Source of the DNA: Ruminococcus sp. AF41-9
GTDB taxonomy: Bacteria > Bacillota > Clostridia > Lachnospirales > Lachnospiraceae
Reading direction: 5' to 3'
NCBI RefSeq assembly: GCF_003477525.1
Contig: NZ_QUDO01000038.1
Span: forward strand, 1-39,113
DNA length: 39,113 nucleotides
Position 1 is the stretch's first letter; every line of letters starts with the position of its first letter. The notes under the pieces were generated by a model that worked only from the letters and a program-made list of their open reading frames with translations, searched no databases and was not told where the DNA came from. This document shows positions 8,697-17,074 of this stretch, piece by piece. The position numbers and the translations under genes are program-made.

Positions 8697-9655
8697 TGGC
8701 AGGCAGAAAGAATGGGCTGGGCAGAGGACTGGATGCGTTATTTCCGGAAAAGACGGCTGCCAGTAAAGAGCCTGTAAGAAAAACAGTCACGAAAGCGGAA
8801 AGAACGGAGAAGAAAGTTTCCCGTTCTGTAAAGGCAAAAGAGGAAAACCATGATGCAGAGGAGAAGAAGACTGCTATGATGGTTAAGATTTCCAGTGTAG
8901 AGCCGAATGTAAATCAGCCACGGAAACAATTTGATGAAGATGCTCTTGTAGAATTATCTGAGTCCATTAAACAGTACGGAATACTTCAACCATTGTTGGT
9001 GTCTGATAAAAAGGATTATTATGAGATCATAGCTGGAGAGAGACGGTGGAGAGCTGCGAAAATGGCCGGATTGAAAGAAGTTCCTGTTATTGTGAAAGAA
9101 TTTACGGAGCAGGAACTGGTGGAAATTTCTCTGATCGAGAATATTCAGAGAGAAGACTTAAATCCGGTGGATGAGGCGATGGCTTATAAACGTCTGATCG
9201 ATGAATTTCATTTGAAACAGGATGAAATCGCTGACAGAGTGGGAAAAAGCCGTACTGCAGTTACGAACTCCATGCGTTTGCTGAAGCTTAGTGCAAAGGT
9301 ACAGCAGATGCTGGTGGATGAGATGATCACGGCCGGACATGCCAGAGCAATTCTTGCTATTTCAGATAAGGAAAAGCAGGAAACAGTGGCGATGAAGGTT
9401 TTTGATGAGAAGCTCAGTGTCCGGGAAACGGAAGCACTGGTGAAGCGTATTCTGGACCCGCCGAAAGAAAAACGGGCGAAGAAGAGTTCTGCGGAAGATG
9501 CAATCTATGAGAGCCTGGAAGAGAAGATGAAGAACATCATGGGTACCAAGGTGCAGATTCACAGAAAGAAGAATAATAAAGGAAAAATTGAAATCGAATA
9601 TTATTCCAAAGATGAACTGGAGCGAATTATTGACTTATTTGAGTCCATCGGTTAA
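8696..9655 (+). CDS. parB: Chromosome partitioning protein ParB (Spo0J)
   Basis: ParB is a CTP-dependent DNA clamp that loads at parS and spreads along DNA. The 319-residue product starts with the ParA-stimulating segment typical of Spo0J (RKNGLGRGLDALF, 4-16). A charged linker, the ParB N-terminal domain (about 62-155) with the CTP-binding motif GERRWR (114-119), IENIQREDLNPVDEA (148-162) and a helix-turn-helix (about 172-197) follow. The C-terminal dimerization part is also present. The ATG overlaps the parA stop codon. Two perfect parS sites lie within 4.1 kb on either side. Confidence 0.96.
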   Translation: MAGRKNGLGRGLDALFPEKTAASKEPVRKTVTKAERTEKKVSRSVKAKEENHDAEEKKTAMMVKISSVEPNVNQPRKQFDEDALVELSESIKQYGILQPLLVSDKKDYYEIIAGERRWRAAKMAGLKEVPVIVKEFTEQELVEISLIENIQREDLNPVDEAMAYKRLIDEFHLKQDEIADRVGKSRTAVTNSMRLLKLSAKVQQMLVDEMITAGHARAILAISDKEKQETVAMKVFDEKLSVRETEALVKRILDPPKEKRAKKSSAEDAIYESLEEKMKNIMGTKVQIHRKKNNKGKIEIEYYSKDELERIIDLFESIG

Positions 9656-9671
9656 GGAGTGATAGTAAAAT

Positions 9672-10193
9672 ATGAGTGGTATTTTTGAAAGCCTGGGAAT
9701 CGATTCGGGGATTATCATTATTATATTGCTGATTCTTACTGTCTACCTTTTGATAAGGAATGTTAACAGCAATATGCGGTTGAGCCGTCTGGAACGCAGA
9801 TATAAAGTGTTTATGAAGGGCAGTGATGCGCAGTCTCTGGAAAAAGTATTCGTAAGGAAATTTGCTCAGATTGACAGATTGTATGAAGCAAAAGACCAGC
9901 ATGACCATGAGCTTCTTTTTATTAAGAAGAATCTGGATAAGATGTTCAGTAAATATGGCGTGGAAAAGTACGATGCTTTTGACGATGTAGGAGGAAAACT
10001 GAGTTTTGCTCTTGCATTGCTGGATAAGGATAATACCGGTCTGATCTTAAATGCAGTTCACAGTCGTGATAACTGTTTCCTTTATCTGAAGGAAATCGTA
10101 AAAGGTGAGTCTTATGTGATGTTGAGTCAGGAAGAAGTGGAAGCGCTTCGTAAGGCTGTAAACTTTGGACTGGGAGATATTGAAGAACAGTAA
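9672..10193 (+). CDS. DUF4446-like membrane-anchored protein
   Basis: The 173-residue product has an N-terminal membrane helix (about 13-29), a coiled-coil-like charged segment (about 36-110) and a C-terminal globular part with FDDVGGKLSFALALLDKDNTG (about 102-122) and NAVHSRDNCFLYLKEIVKG. Recall and position directly after parB point to the DUF4446 family, commonly found there in Clostridia. Its function is unknown. The ATG lies 16 nt after parB with GGAGTGA as ribosome site, so it is probably co-transcribed with parAB. Confidence 0.75.
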   Translation: MSGIFESLGIDSGIIIIILLILTVYLLIRNVNSNMRLSRLERRYKVFMKGSDAQSLEKVFVRKFAQIDRLYEAKDQHDHELLFIKKNLDKMFSKYGVEKYDAFDDVGGKLSFALALLDKDNTGLILNAVHSRDNCFLYLKEIVKGESYVMLSQEEVEALRKAVNFGLGDIEEQ

Positions 10194-10490
10194 AAGACAG
10201 AAGAGATTGTTTTTATATGCCTGACAGATAAGATAAGACGGTAACGAATAATAGAGAATAAAACAGGCAATAATGAAATGTAATCTATTTTGTGCAGGAA
10301 TGTACATAATATGATAAAATGGGTTTATGATACCAGAGGTAGAAGAAATACTGTTATGGCTGTATGAGAGTGCAGGTTTATGTTAATGTGTACAGAAAGA
10401 ACAGTGCTTTTAGCCGGCAGCAGTTTGAGAAAGGTATAAAATTGCTGTAAACATCATTACATAATGGGAATAACATTCAGGAGGATCAAA
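10194..10490 (+). promoter_or_regulatory. Intergenic leader of serS with a possible promoter
   Basis: No gene is seen in these 297 bp. TTGTGC (10290-10295) and GATAAA (10313-10318) at 17 bp form a possible promoter, giving a leader of about 165 nt before serS. The leader lacks the T-box signature expected for some aminoacyl-tRNA synthetase genes, so no riboswitch is claimed. Confidence 0.35.
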
Positions 10491-11786
10491 ATGTTAGACA
10501 TTAAATTTGTGAGAGAAAATCCGGAAGTTGTAAAACAGAACATCCGTAATAAATTCCAGGATAACAAACTGGAACTGGTTGACAAGGTTCTGGAACTGGA
10601 CAAAGAGAACAGAGAGATCAAACAGGAAGTAGAAGCACTTCGAGCAGAGAGAAACAAAATTTCCAAACAGATCGGTGCATTAATGGCACAGGGCAAGAAA
10701 GAAGAAGCAGAAGAAGTTAAGAGACAGGTTGCTGCTTCCGGAAGCCGTATTGAAGAACTTTCTGCAAGAGAGAAAGAAGTAGAAGAAGAACTTCTGAAAG
10801 ATATGATGGTAATTCCGAATATCATTGATCCGTCTGTACCGATTGGTAAAGATGACAGTGAGAATGTTGAAATTGAGAAATTTGGTGAACCGGTAGTTCC
10901 GGATTTTGAAGTTCCATATCATACAGAGATTATGGAGAGCTTCGACGGAATCGATCTGGACAGCGCAAGACGTGTTGCAGGAAATGGCTTCTATTATTTA
11001 ATGGGCGATATTGCAAGACTTCATTCCGCAGTTATTTCTTATGCACGTGATTTCATGATCAACAGAGGATTTACTTACTGTGTACCTCCTTTCATGATCA
11101 GAAGCAACGTTGTAACTGGTGTTATGAGTTTTGCTGAGATGGATGCCATGATGTACAAGATTGAGGGTGAAGACTTATATCTGATCGGTACCAGTGAGCA
11201 TTCTATGATCGGTAAATTTATCGACCAGATCATTCCGGAAGAAGAACTTCCAAAAACTCTGACAAGTTATTCTCCATGTTTCCGTAAGGAAAAAGGTGCT
11301 CATGGTCTGGAGGAGAGAGGTGTTTACCGTATCCATCAGTTTGAGAAGCAGGAGATGATCGTTGTCTGCAGACCGGAAGAAAGTCCGATGTGGTTTGATA
11401 AATTATGGCAGAACACAGTTGATCTGTTCCGTTCTCTTGATATCCCGGTTCGTACTCTTGAGTGCTGCTCCGGTGACCTTGCAGACTTAAAGGTAAAATC
11501 TCTTGACGTAGAAGCATGGTCTCCTCGTCAGAAGAAATATTTCGAGGTAGGAAGCTGTTCCAACCTTGGTGATGCACAGGCACGTCGCCTGAAAATCCGT
11601 GTAAATGGAAAAGATGGCAAAAAATATCTTGCGCATACACTGAATAACACAGTAGTAGCACCGCCGAGAATGCTGATTGCATTCTTAGAGAATAACCTGA
11701 ATGCAGACGGTTCTGTAAGCATTCCGAAAGCTCTGCAGCCATACATGGGCGGTATGACAAAGATTGAGAAAAAGACTCGCGCTTAA
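10491..11786 (+). CDS. serS: Seryl-tRNA synthetase
   Basis: SerS charges tRNA-Ser with serine. The 431-residue product starts with the family N-terminus MLDIKFVRENPEVVKQN and a long antiparallel coiled coil that grips the tRNA (about 27-100). The class II catalytic domain follows, with TSEHSMIG, motif 2 FRKEKGAHGLEERGVYRIHQF and motif 3 region NNTVVAPPRMLIAFLEN. Motif 3 differs from the GSGLAVGR form of E. coli but, from memory, is the common form in Lachnospiraceae. An in-frame ATG at 10464 precedes, but the ATG at 10491 has AGGAGG 6-11 nt upstream and begins at the conserved N-terminus. Confidence 0.95.
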   Translation: MLDIKFVRENPEVVKQNIRNKFQDNKLELVDKVLELDKENREIKQEVEALRAERNKISKQIGALMAQGKKEEAEEVKRQVAASGSRIEELSAREKEVEEELLKDMMVIPNIIDPSVPIGKDDSENVEIEKFGEPVVPDFEVPYHTEIMESFDGIDLDSARRVAGNGFYYLMGDIARLHSAVISYARDFMINRGFTYCVPPFMIRSNVVTGVMSFAEMDAMMYKIEGEDLYLIGTSEHSMIGKFIDQIIPEEELPKTLTSYSPCFRKEKGAHGLEERGVYRIHQFEKQEMIVVCRPEESPMWFDKLWQNTVDLFRSLDIPVRTLECCSGDLADLKVKSLDVEAWSPRQKKYFEVGSCSNLGDAQARRLKIRVNGKDGKKYLAHTLNNTVVAPPRMLIAFLENNLNADGSVSIPKALQPYMGGMTKIEKKTRA

Positions 11787-11818
11787 TGGAGAGTGAGCTT
11801 TTTCAGGGAGGTGTTCTT

Positions 11819-12694
11819 ATGCATAGTTATTTAAGGGCAGTTGGCTTTTCTAAGATCACCAAAAGAAGCAGTATCAGGCAGATTATTACGGATGTGGTAG
11901 AAACTTATGACGATAAAATCGTGATAGAGGATCATCCGGACGGTGTATTTGCTGAATTTTCAAAGAACTATGGATGCGATTGTGGAATCACTGTCTGCGG
12001 ACAGTATGATGAGAACAATGTGTTTTATCCGGATTATTACTTTCCCTTTTTTCGAGGAACAGGTATTACGACGCAGGAGAGTGTTGTGATTGAGAGGCAT
12101 GCAGAGAAAGAATCTTTTGCAGGTGCCTGTGATGATCTGCGAATAGGGGTTACCTTGATTTTTTATCTTCAGAATGCTGCCGAATACCTTCAGCAACGGT
12201 ATAAAGGCAGGATGCTTCCCGGTGGCCAGCCATTAACCCTTTCCGGACTGGCCAGGGAAGGAAAAATTCTTTTTCCTGTGGAGAAGGATAAAGAAGCAGT
12301 AAAAGCGGAACGTGAACTGACGAAAAACAGAAATCATCTTATTGCAGCCGCCAGAAACGGGGATGAGGAGGCAATGGAGAGTCTTACAATGGACGATATG
12401 GATACATATTCCATGATTTCTCAGCGTATAGTCACAGACGATATTTTTTCTATAGTGGATTCCTATTTCATGCCATATGGAATTGAATGTGATCAATATA
12501 GTATCATGGGTGAGATTCTGGATTTTATGACATTCAAGAACATTATTACAGGAGAAGAAATCTGCCAGCTTACATTGGACTGCAATGATATGCAGTTTGA
12601 TGTCTGCATCAATAAAGATGATATGCTTGGGGAGCCGAAGATCGGACGGAGATTCAAAGGAATCATATGGCTTCAGGGGCAGTTACATTATTAA
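11819..12694 (+). CDS. DUF3881-like conserved protein
   Basis: The 291-residue product begins MHSYLRAVGFSKITKRS, which matches my memory of the DUF3881 family of Lachnospiraceae. Its function is unknown. No signal peptide or membrane helix is seen. It contains acidic, aromatic-rich stretches and ends with ICQLTLDCNDMQFDVCINKDD. An in-frame ATG at 11786 overlaps the serS stop, but the ATG at 11819 follows a good GGGAGGTG site and begins at the conserved residues. It is probably co-transcribed with serS and is followed by a clear terminator. Confidence 0.75.
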   Translation: MHSYLRAVGFSKITKRSSIRQIITDVVETYDDKIVIEDHPDGVFAEFSKNYGCDCGITVCGQYDENNVFYPDYYFPFFRGTGITTQESVVIERHAEKESFAGACDDLRIGVTLIFYLQNAAEYLQQRYKGRMLPGGQPLTLSGLAREGKILFPVEKDKEAVKAERELTKNRNHLIAAARNGDEEAMESLTMDDMDTYSMISQRIVTDDIFSIVDSYFMPYGIECDQYSIMGEILDFMTFKNIITGEEICQLTLDCNDMQFDVCINKDDMLGEPKIGRRFKGIIWLQGQLHY

Positions 12695-12713
12695 GATTGT
12701 ACGATTTATGGAT

Positions 12714-12754
12714 AGCAGCTCAGGGAATAATATGTTTTCCCTGAGCTGCTGTTT
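12714..12754 (+). terminator. Rho-independent terminator after the DUF3881-like gene
   Basis: Perfect 14-bp arms AGCAGCTCAGGGAA (12714-12727) and TTCCCTGAGCTGCT (12737-12750) are followed by GTTTT. Confidence 0.9.
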
Positions 12755-12820
12755 TGAATCAGGTAAGTTTCCTGTTTCAGCTCTGAAAAGTAATAAGTGA
12801 GAATGGAGGAAACAGGATTA

Positions 12821-12836
12821 TGTTTCACGTGAAACA
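12821..12836. promoter_or_regulatory. parS centromere site (intergenic)
   Basis: TGTTTCACGTGAAACA is identical to canonical parS and to the site at 5911-5926. It lies 3.2 kb downstream of parB, between the serS operon terminator and a tRNA promoter. Confidence 0.93.
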
Positions 12837-12859
12837 TGGTGAGAAAAATCAGATTATGC

Positions 12860-12888
12860 TTGTAATTTTTTCTTAAATATAGTAAAAT
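12860..12888 (+). promoter_or_regulatory. Promoter of the truncated tRNA-Arg
   Basis: TTGTAA (12860-12865), 17 bp, TAAAAT (12883-12888). The predicted start near 12895 lies 12 nt before the tRNA fragment at 12907, normal for a tRNA promoter. It now drives only a broken tRNA. Confidence 0.6.
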
Positions 12889-12906
12889 TACGGTTGTGAG
12901 TTAAAT

Positions 12907-12946
12907 GTCCTCGTAGCTCAGCTGGATAGAGCACTCGCCTCCTAAG
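12907..12946 (+). pseudogene. 5' fragment of a tRNA-Arg gene
   Basis: The 40 bp contain an acceptor strand GTCCTCG, the D arm and the anticodon loop CTCCTAA (anticodon CCT), stopping at the first base of the 3' anticodon strand. Bases 12914-12946 repeat 13187-13219 of the intact tRNA downstream (33 identical bases). The acceptor strand here would need CGAGGAC as partner, which is absent, and differs from the downstream copy. So it is the remains of a second, different tRNA-Arg gene cut at the anticodon arm. Confidence 0.8.
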
Positions 12947-13178
12947 AGAAAGCCGAGGCATTCCCCAAAGGGAAAAAATGAAAAACAACTTTCAGTTCGA
13001 ATCTATTCTGAAAAATGCCAAAGGTGACAACAAAGCATTCCCCAAATTGGGGAACGTTCTAATGTTACCAAATCGAAAAAATCTGTAGATTGACAACTCG
13101 AAAATGAGTTGATAATCTTATATATGGCCGAAGGGAAAAATCCCAGAAACCCAGTAAAATCAAGGGTTTGCGGCATGT
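12947..13178. mobile_element. Short insert between tRNA-Arg copies, possible attachment-site scar
   Basis: These 232 bp hold several inverted repeats: TTCCCCAAATTGGGGAA (about 12998-13056 region, centred near 13046), CAACTC-gaaaat-GAGTTG (13094-13111), GGGA-aaaa-TCCC (13135-13146) and AAACCC with GGGTTT (about 13148-13170). There is a TTGACA promoter (13090-13095) with TAATCT at 17 bp. A 36-codon reading frame (12978-13088) may be chance. The flanking direct repeat of tRNA sequence and the packed inverted repeats resemble the arms of a tyrosine-recombinase attachment site whose element has been lost. Confidence 0.5.
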
Positions 13179-13252
13179 GTCGTCATAGCTCAGCTGGATA
13201 GAGCACTCGCCTCCTAAGCGAGGGGTCGGAGGTTCAAATCCTCTTGGCGACG
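13179..13252 (+). tRNA. tRNA-Arg (anticodon CCT)
   Basis: The cloverleaf is complete: acceptor GTCGTCA with TGGCGAC (one G-T pair), D arm GCTC/GAGC, anticodon stem CTCGC/GCGAG with loop CTCCTAA (anticodon CCT at 13213-13215, reading AGG), T arm GGAGG/CCTCT with loop TTCAAAT, discriminator G. CCA is not encoded. A strong terminator follows. It may be transcribed from the TTGACA promoter at 13090 within the insert. Confidence 0.95.
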
Positions 13253-13258
13253 GGCTTC

Positions 13259-13305
13259 AAAGCGTTCGAAAATGTTAGCTGGATTAGCTGACAACGAACG
13301 CTTTT
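13259..13305 (+). terminator. Terminator after tRNA-Arg
   Basis: Arms AAAGCGTTCG (13259-13268) and CGAACGCTTT (13295-13304), with an inner GTTAGCT/AGCTGAC pair, form a long stem ending in TTTTGTTATTTT. Confidence 0.85.
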
Positions 13306-13428
13306 GTTATTTTCAAATCACGTTCGTGACACAAAATTCCATTCAAAATGATCAATTTCCAGCTAACTAGTTTAAAGTTTACATGTTATGATCATGTATG
13401 AAGTTGGAACAAAATAAAAGAATTGTGC

Positions 13429-13434
13429 TATAAT
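13429..13434 (+). promoter_or_regulatory. -10 element of the bile salt hydrolase gene
   Basis: A perfect TATAAT lies 59 nt before the start codon. The best -35 match, TTGGAA at 13404-13409, is 19 bp away, longer than optimal. A TG two bases upstream (TGCTATAAT) may give an extended -10. Confidence 0.5.
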
Positions 13435-13492
13435 ATTGTTCAAGAAAAAAACTCATTGACATATTTCAATCTATTTAGGAGGATAAACGATC

Positions 13493-14470
13493 ATGTGTAC
13501 AGCAGCAACTTATAAAATAAAAGATTTTTACTTTGGACGAACCCTCGATTATGAATACTCTTATGGTGATCAGATAGTAATTACACCACGTAATTATGTG
13601 TTTAATTTTCGCCATGTTGACGATATGAAAAATCATTATGCAATTATTGGAATGGCTCATGTTGCAGAGGATTATCCTTTGTATTATGATGCTATGAATG
13701 AAAAAGGAGTGGCAATGGCAGGACTGAATTTTGTCGGAAATGCTGTTTATGCCGCGATTAAGCCAGATGTGGAAAATATTGCACAGTTTGAATTTATTCC
13801 GTGGATTTTAAGTCAGTGTTCTTCTTTAGTTGAAGTTCGCGAGCTTCTTGAACGAATTAATATTGTTAATACTCCTTTCAGCGAGCAATTACCATTAGCA
13901 CAATTACACTGGATCATTTCTGATGAGAATGAGTCAATTACGGTAGAATCTATGTCAGATGGTTTGCATATTTATGACAATCCAGTAGGAGTGCTTACGA
14001 ATAATCCGCCATTTCCACAGCAGATGTTTCAACTAAATAATTATATGTATTTATCTCCTAAACAGCCCAGAAATACTTTCTGCGAAAATTTGGCTCTTGA
14101 TGCATATAGTAGAGGTATGGGAGGATTAGGTCTTCCGGGAGATCTCTCATCTTCCTCACGCTTTGTACGTGTAGCTTTTACAAAGGTAAATGCAATTTCA
14201 GGTGAATCAGAGGAAGAAAGCGTTAGCCAATTCTTCCACATTCTCGGATCTGTGGATCAGCAACGAGGATGTTGCGAAGTAGCGGATGGAAAATATGAAA
14301 TCACATTGTATACGTCGTGTTGTAATGTTACAAAAGGTATTTATTATTACAATACTTATGAAAACCATCAGATCAGTGCAGTAGATATGCATGTAGAAAA
14401 TCTGGATAGTGATAAAATGATTTGTTATCCAGTAATTCAAGGAGAACGAATCAACTATCAAAATAAATAA
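13493..14470 (+). CDS. bsh: Choloylglycine hydrolase (bile salt hydrolase)
   Basis: This Ntn-hydrolase cleaves the glycine or taurine amide of conjugated bile salts. The 325-residue product starts MCTAAT, so Cys2 becomes the N-terminal nucleophile after Met removal. Other active-site positions are Arg16 and Asp19 (GRTLDYE), Asn79 (MAGLNF), Asn171 (LTNNPPF) and Arg226 (SSSRFVRVAF). Residues GLGLPGDLSSSSRF favour bile salt hydrolase over penicillin V acylase. Length is typical and no signal peptide is present, so it is cytoplasmic. Ribosome site AGGAGG fits the ATG. It is the first gene after the tRNA-Arg scar and begins an accessory block. Confidence 0.92.
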   Translation: MCTAATYKIKDFYFGRTLDYEYSYGDQIVITPRNYVFNFRHVDDMKNHYAIIGMAHVAEDYPLYYDAMNEKGVAMAGLNFVGNAVYAAIKPDVENIAQFEFIPWILSQCSSLVEVRELLERINIVNTPFSEQLPLAQLHWIISDENESITVESMSDGLHIYDNPVGVLTNNPPFPQQMFQLNNYMYLSPKQPRNTFCENLALDAYSRGMGGLGLPGDLSSSSRFVRVAFTKVNAISGESEEESVSQFFHILGSVDQQRGCCEVADGKYEITLYTSCCNVTKGIYYYNTYENHQISAVDMHVENLDSDKMICYPVIQGERINYQNK

Positions 14471-14508
14471 TGTTTTGAAATCAGGGATGAGGTAGAAAGG
14501 AAAGTTCC

Positions 14509-15189
14509 ATGACAAAAGATGAAGTAAAAAAACTCAGGATGGACAGTCCGGAATCACTACAGTTTTTAAATAATGCTACAAAATTTTATAATTTAATGAT
14601 GATGTATCGTTGTGCTATTCGGGAGATACAAACTAAACTTGAGGTTTTGGATGATGAATTTTCAGTTGAGAACAATCGAAATCCTATTTCTTTTATAAAA
14701 ACAAGAATTAAGAAGCCCAATAGTATTTACGATAAACTGCAGAAGATGGGATATGAATTTACAACAGAAAATATACAGACATATCTCAATGATGTAGCAG
14801 GCGTTCGAATAGTTTGTGCGTTTATTGACGATATTTATATGATATCAGATTTGATTACCCAACAGGATGATATTAAAGTTATTGAAATAAAAGATTATAT
14901 AAAAAATCCAAAATCGAATGGTTATCGAAGCTATCATATGATTGTTGAAATACCAGTATTTTTTGCTAAGGGTAAAACACCTATGCGTGTAGAATTACAG
15001 ATTCGAACCAATGGTATGGATTTCTGGGCAACATTGGAACATCAACTTCGCTATAAAAAAGGAATTGAAAAAATGCCTGGCTATGATGAGATAAGTGAAG
15101 AATTACTTTATTCTGCAAGAGCTATCATTGAAGCAGATAATGAAATGCAGAGAATAAAAGATAAAATTGGTATGTTCCACGAAATTTAG
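14509..15189 (+). CDS. Small alarmone synthetase, RelQ/YjbM-like GTP pyrophosphokinase
   Basis: Proteins of this family transfer pyrophosphate from ATP to GTP or GDP to make (p)ppGpp. The 226-residue product has only the synthetase domain and lacks the hydrolase and TGS/ACT parts of long RelA/SpoT. Visible motifs are RIKKPNSIYDKL (about 63-74), DVAGVRIVC (about 91-99), NPKSNGYRSYHMIVE (about 132-146) and VELQIRTNGMDFWATLEHQLRYKK (in pieces, about 160-183). It lies 38 nt after bsh and 35 nt before the cardiolipin synthase gene. A joint transcript is possible, which would link alarmone synthesis to membrane genes. Confidence 0.9.
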   Translation: MTKDEVKKLRMDSPESLQFLNNATKFYNLMMMYRCAIREIQTKLEVLDDEFSVENNRNPISFIKTRIKKPNSIYDKLQKMGYEFTTENIQTYLNDVAGVRIVCAFIDDIYMISDLITQQDDIKVIEIKDYIKNPKSNGYRSYHMIVEIPVFFAKGKTPMRVELQIRTNGMDFWATLEHQLRYKKGIEKMPGYDEISEELLYSARAIIEADNEMQRIKDKIGMFHEI

Positions 15190-15224
15190 GGAGAAAACTG
15201 AGCAAGTAGGAAGGTGGAATATAT

Positions 15225-16784
15225 ATGAAGCAAGATACTTTAGAGGGCAAAGCAAAAACAAAAAATGGGGTAAAACGGCTGTGTTTTTCCATAGTCTGCA
15301 TTCTTCTGGAAGTAATTTTTATTATTACTATCGTAACACGCTTGAATGAATATGCAGAAATTATAAATTTATTTACAAGGATTTTGAGTGGAATCTTGGT
15401 TTTGGGATTGTACGCATCAGATAAGACCTCTTCTATGAAAATGCCTTGGGTCATCTTAATTCTAATCTTCCCAATTATGGGTGTAGGCCTGTATTTGTTG
15501 ATTGGTTTGAATGGTGGCACACATAAAATGCGTGAGCGATATGCAGAAATTGATAGCAAATTGTTACCAATGCTTCCGGACAGTCAGGAGCGTTTGAGCA
15601 GAATAAAAGAAACAATTCCGAAAGCAGGAAATATAGCAAGTTACATACAAAGAAATTCGCAGTATCCAATCTATCAGAATACGGATATTGTGTATTTTGA
15701 TGAAGCAGTGAAAGGATTAGAGGCACAGCTTAAGGATTTGGAGAAAGCACAGAAGTTTATCTTTATGGAATATCATGCGATAGAAGACGCTGAAGCATGG
15801 CATAAGATTCAAGATGTTCTGGAAGAGCGAGTAAAAGCAGGTGTGGAAGTTAGAGTATTCTACGATGATATGGGTTCTATAGGCTTTATTAACACAGATT
15901 TTGTGAAAAAGATGGAGGCAATAGGAATTCATTGCCGTGTATTCAATCCGTTTATGCCAGGTTTAAATCTGTTTTTGAACAATCGTGATCATAGAAAAAT
16001 AACAGTTATTGATGGAAAAGTCGGATTTACAGGTGGATATAATCTAGCAAACGAATATTTTAATTACACACACCCGTATGGACAGTGGAAAGATACAGGT
16101 ATTCGTTTAGAAGGAGATGCTGTTCAGTCGCTTACGGTGACATTTTTGGAAATGTGGAATGCAGTAAGTGATAAGGCTGCTAATGATTCTGATTTTAGTA
16201 AATACCTTTTCCACTATGATTATGCGGCACAGCAAACTGGGTTTGTTCAACCTTATGCAGACAGCCCTATGGATAATGAGCAAGTAGGAGAAGAAGTTTA
16301 TATCAGTATGATAAATAAAGCTGAAAAATATTGTTGGTTTATGACTCCATATCTAATCATAACAGATGAAATGACGCATGCGTTATGTCTGGCTGCTAAG
16401 CGAGGGGTAGACGTAAGAATTATCACACCTGGTATCCCTGATAAAAAATTCATTTATAATATAACTCGTTCTTTTTATCATGGATTAGTTAAACATGGTG
16501 TTCGTGTTTATGAGTGGACTCCTGGTTTCTGTCATGCAAAAATGAGTGTGGCAGATGACTGTATGGCAACTTGTGGAACAATTAATCTGGATTATCGAAG
16601 TTTATATCACCATTTTGAAAACGGCTGTTTTATGGCAGATTGTCAGGCAGTTGTGGAAATAAAAAATGATCTGATAAGAACGATGGGAGAATGTCGTGAT
16701 GTGACAGACCAATATCAAACCGGACGAAGTGCATATTTGCGACTGGGACAATTATTTATGAGATTATTTGCTGGATTGCTATAA
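15225..16784 (+). CDS. cls: Cardiolipin synthase (PLD family)
   Basis: The enzyme joins two phosphatidylglycerol molecules into cardiolipin and glycerol in the membrane. The 519-residue product has two N-terminal membrane helices (about 20-40 and 72-94, plus a hydrophobic stretch at 49-63) and two PLD HKD motifs: His256-x-Lys258-x4-Asp263 and His437-x-Lys439-x4-Asp444, followed by TINLDYRS. Length and layout are those of Gram-positive Cls. The ATG has GGAAGGTGG upstream. A strong terminator ends the transcript. A second PLD-family gene lies downstream. Confidence 0.93.
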   Translation: MKQDTLEGKAKTKNGVKRLCFSIVCILLEVIFIITIVTRLNEYAEIINLFTRILSGILVLGLYASDKTSSMKMPWVILILIFPIMGVGLYLLIGLNGGTHKMRERYAEIDSKLLPMLPDSQERLSRIKETIPKAGNIASYIQRNSQYPIYQNTDIVYFDEAVKGLEAQLKDLEKAQKFIFMEYHAIEDAEAWHKIQDVLEERVKAGVEVRVFYDDMGSIGFINTDFVKKMEAIGIHCRVFNPFMPGLNLFLNNRDHRKITVIDGKVGFTGGYNLANEYFNYTHPYGQWKDTGIRLEGDAVQSLTVTFLEMWNAVSDKAANDSDFSKYLFHYDYAAQQTGFVQPYADSPMDNEQVGEEVYISMINKAEKYCWFMTPYLIITDEMTHALCLAAKRGVDVRIITPGIPDKKFIYNITRSFYHGLVKHGVRVYEWTPGFCHAKMSVADDCMATCGTINLDYRSLYHHFENGCFMADCQAVVEIKNDLIRTMGECRDVTDQYQTGRSAYLRLGQLFMRLFAGLL

Positions 16785-16795
16785 GAATCTGATGA

Positions 16796-16853
16796 AACGA
16801 CCTTTCAAAAAACAGTTGATTTAGAAGTTAACTGTTTTTGAAAGGCCGTTTTT
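16796..16853 (+). terminator. Terminator after cls
   Basis: AACGACCTTTCAAAAAACAG pairs with CTGTTTTTGAAAGGCCGTT with one mismatch, followed by a T run at 16849-16853. Confidence 0.9.
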
Positions 16854-16944
16854 GCTATATCTAACAGTCTGTTGTACAAAGAAGATTTTGCATGGATAGT
16901 GATTAATACAACGGAGTAAGAAAAGCTCCTTCATATATTAGAAT

Positions 16945-16989
16945 AAAAATATGACTGTTTCTTTAAAAAGAAGCCGGTCATATTTTTTT
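16945..16989 (+). terminator. Second terminator-like hairpin before the PLD gene
   Basis: AAAAATATGAC (16945-16955) pairs with GTCATATTTTT (16977-16987), with an inner TTTCTT/AAGAAG helix and a T run. It follows the cls terminator by about 90 bp with no gene between, so it may be left from a lost gene. The remaining part of the 16785-17074 gap holds no gene. Confidence 0.7.
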
Positions 16990-17074
16990 ATGAAAAATAA
17001 ATTTTGTTGAGGTTAAATTGAGATTGACTTTGTATTGTATAAGTATGAAATAAAAAGGAATCAGGTGATGTACA

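Noticed and set aside
10194..10490. T-box riboswitch before serS
   Set aside because: The conserved T-box antiterminator sequence and a leader terminator are not found, although the leader is long enough.
11230..11760. 176-codon minus-strand open frame within serS
   Set aside because: It mirrors the codons of a highly conserved synthetase domain; no promoter or ribosome site.
12978..13088. 36-codon frame in the insert between the tRNA-Arg copies
   Set aside because: It has a weak AAAGGG site, but its bases overlap inverted repeats and no family is recognised; chance is as likely.
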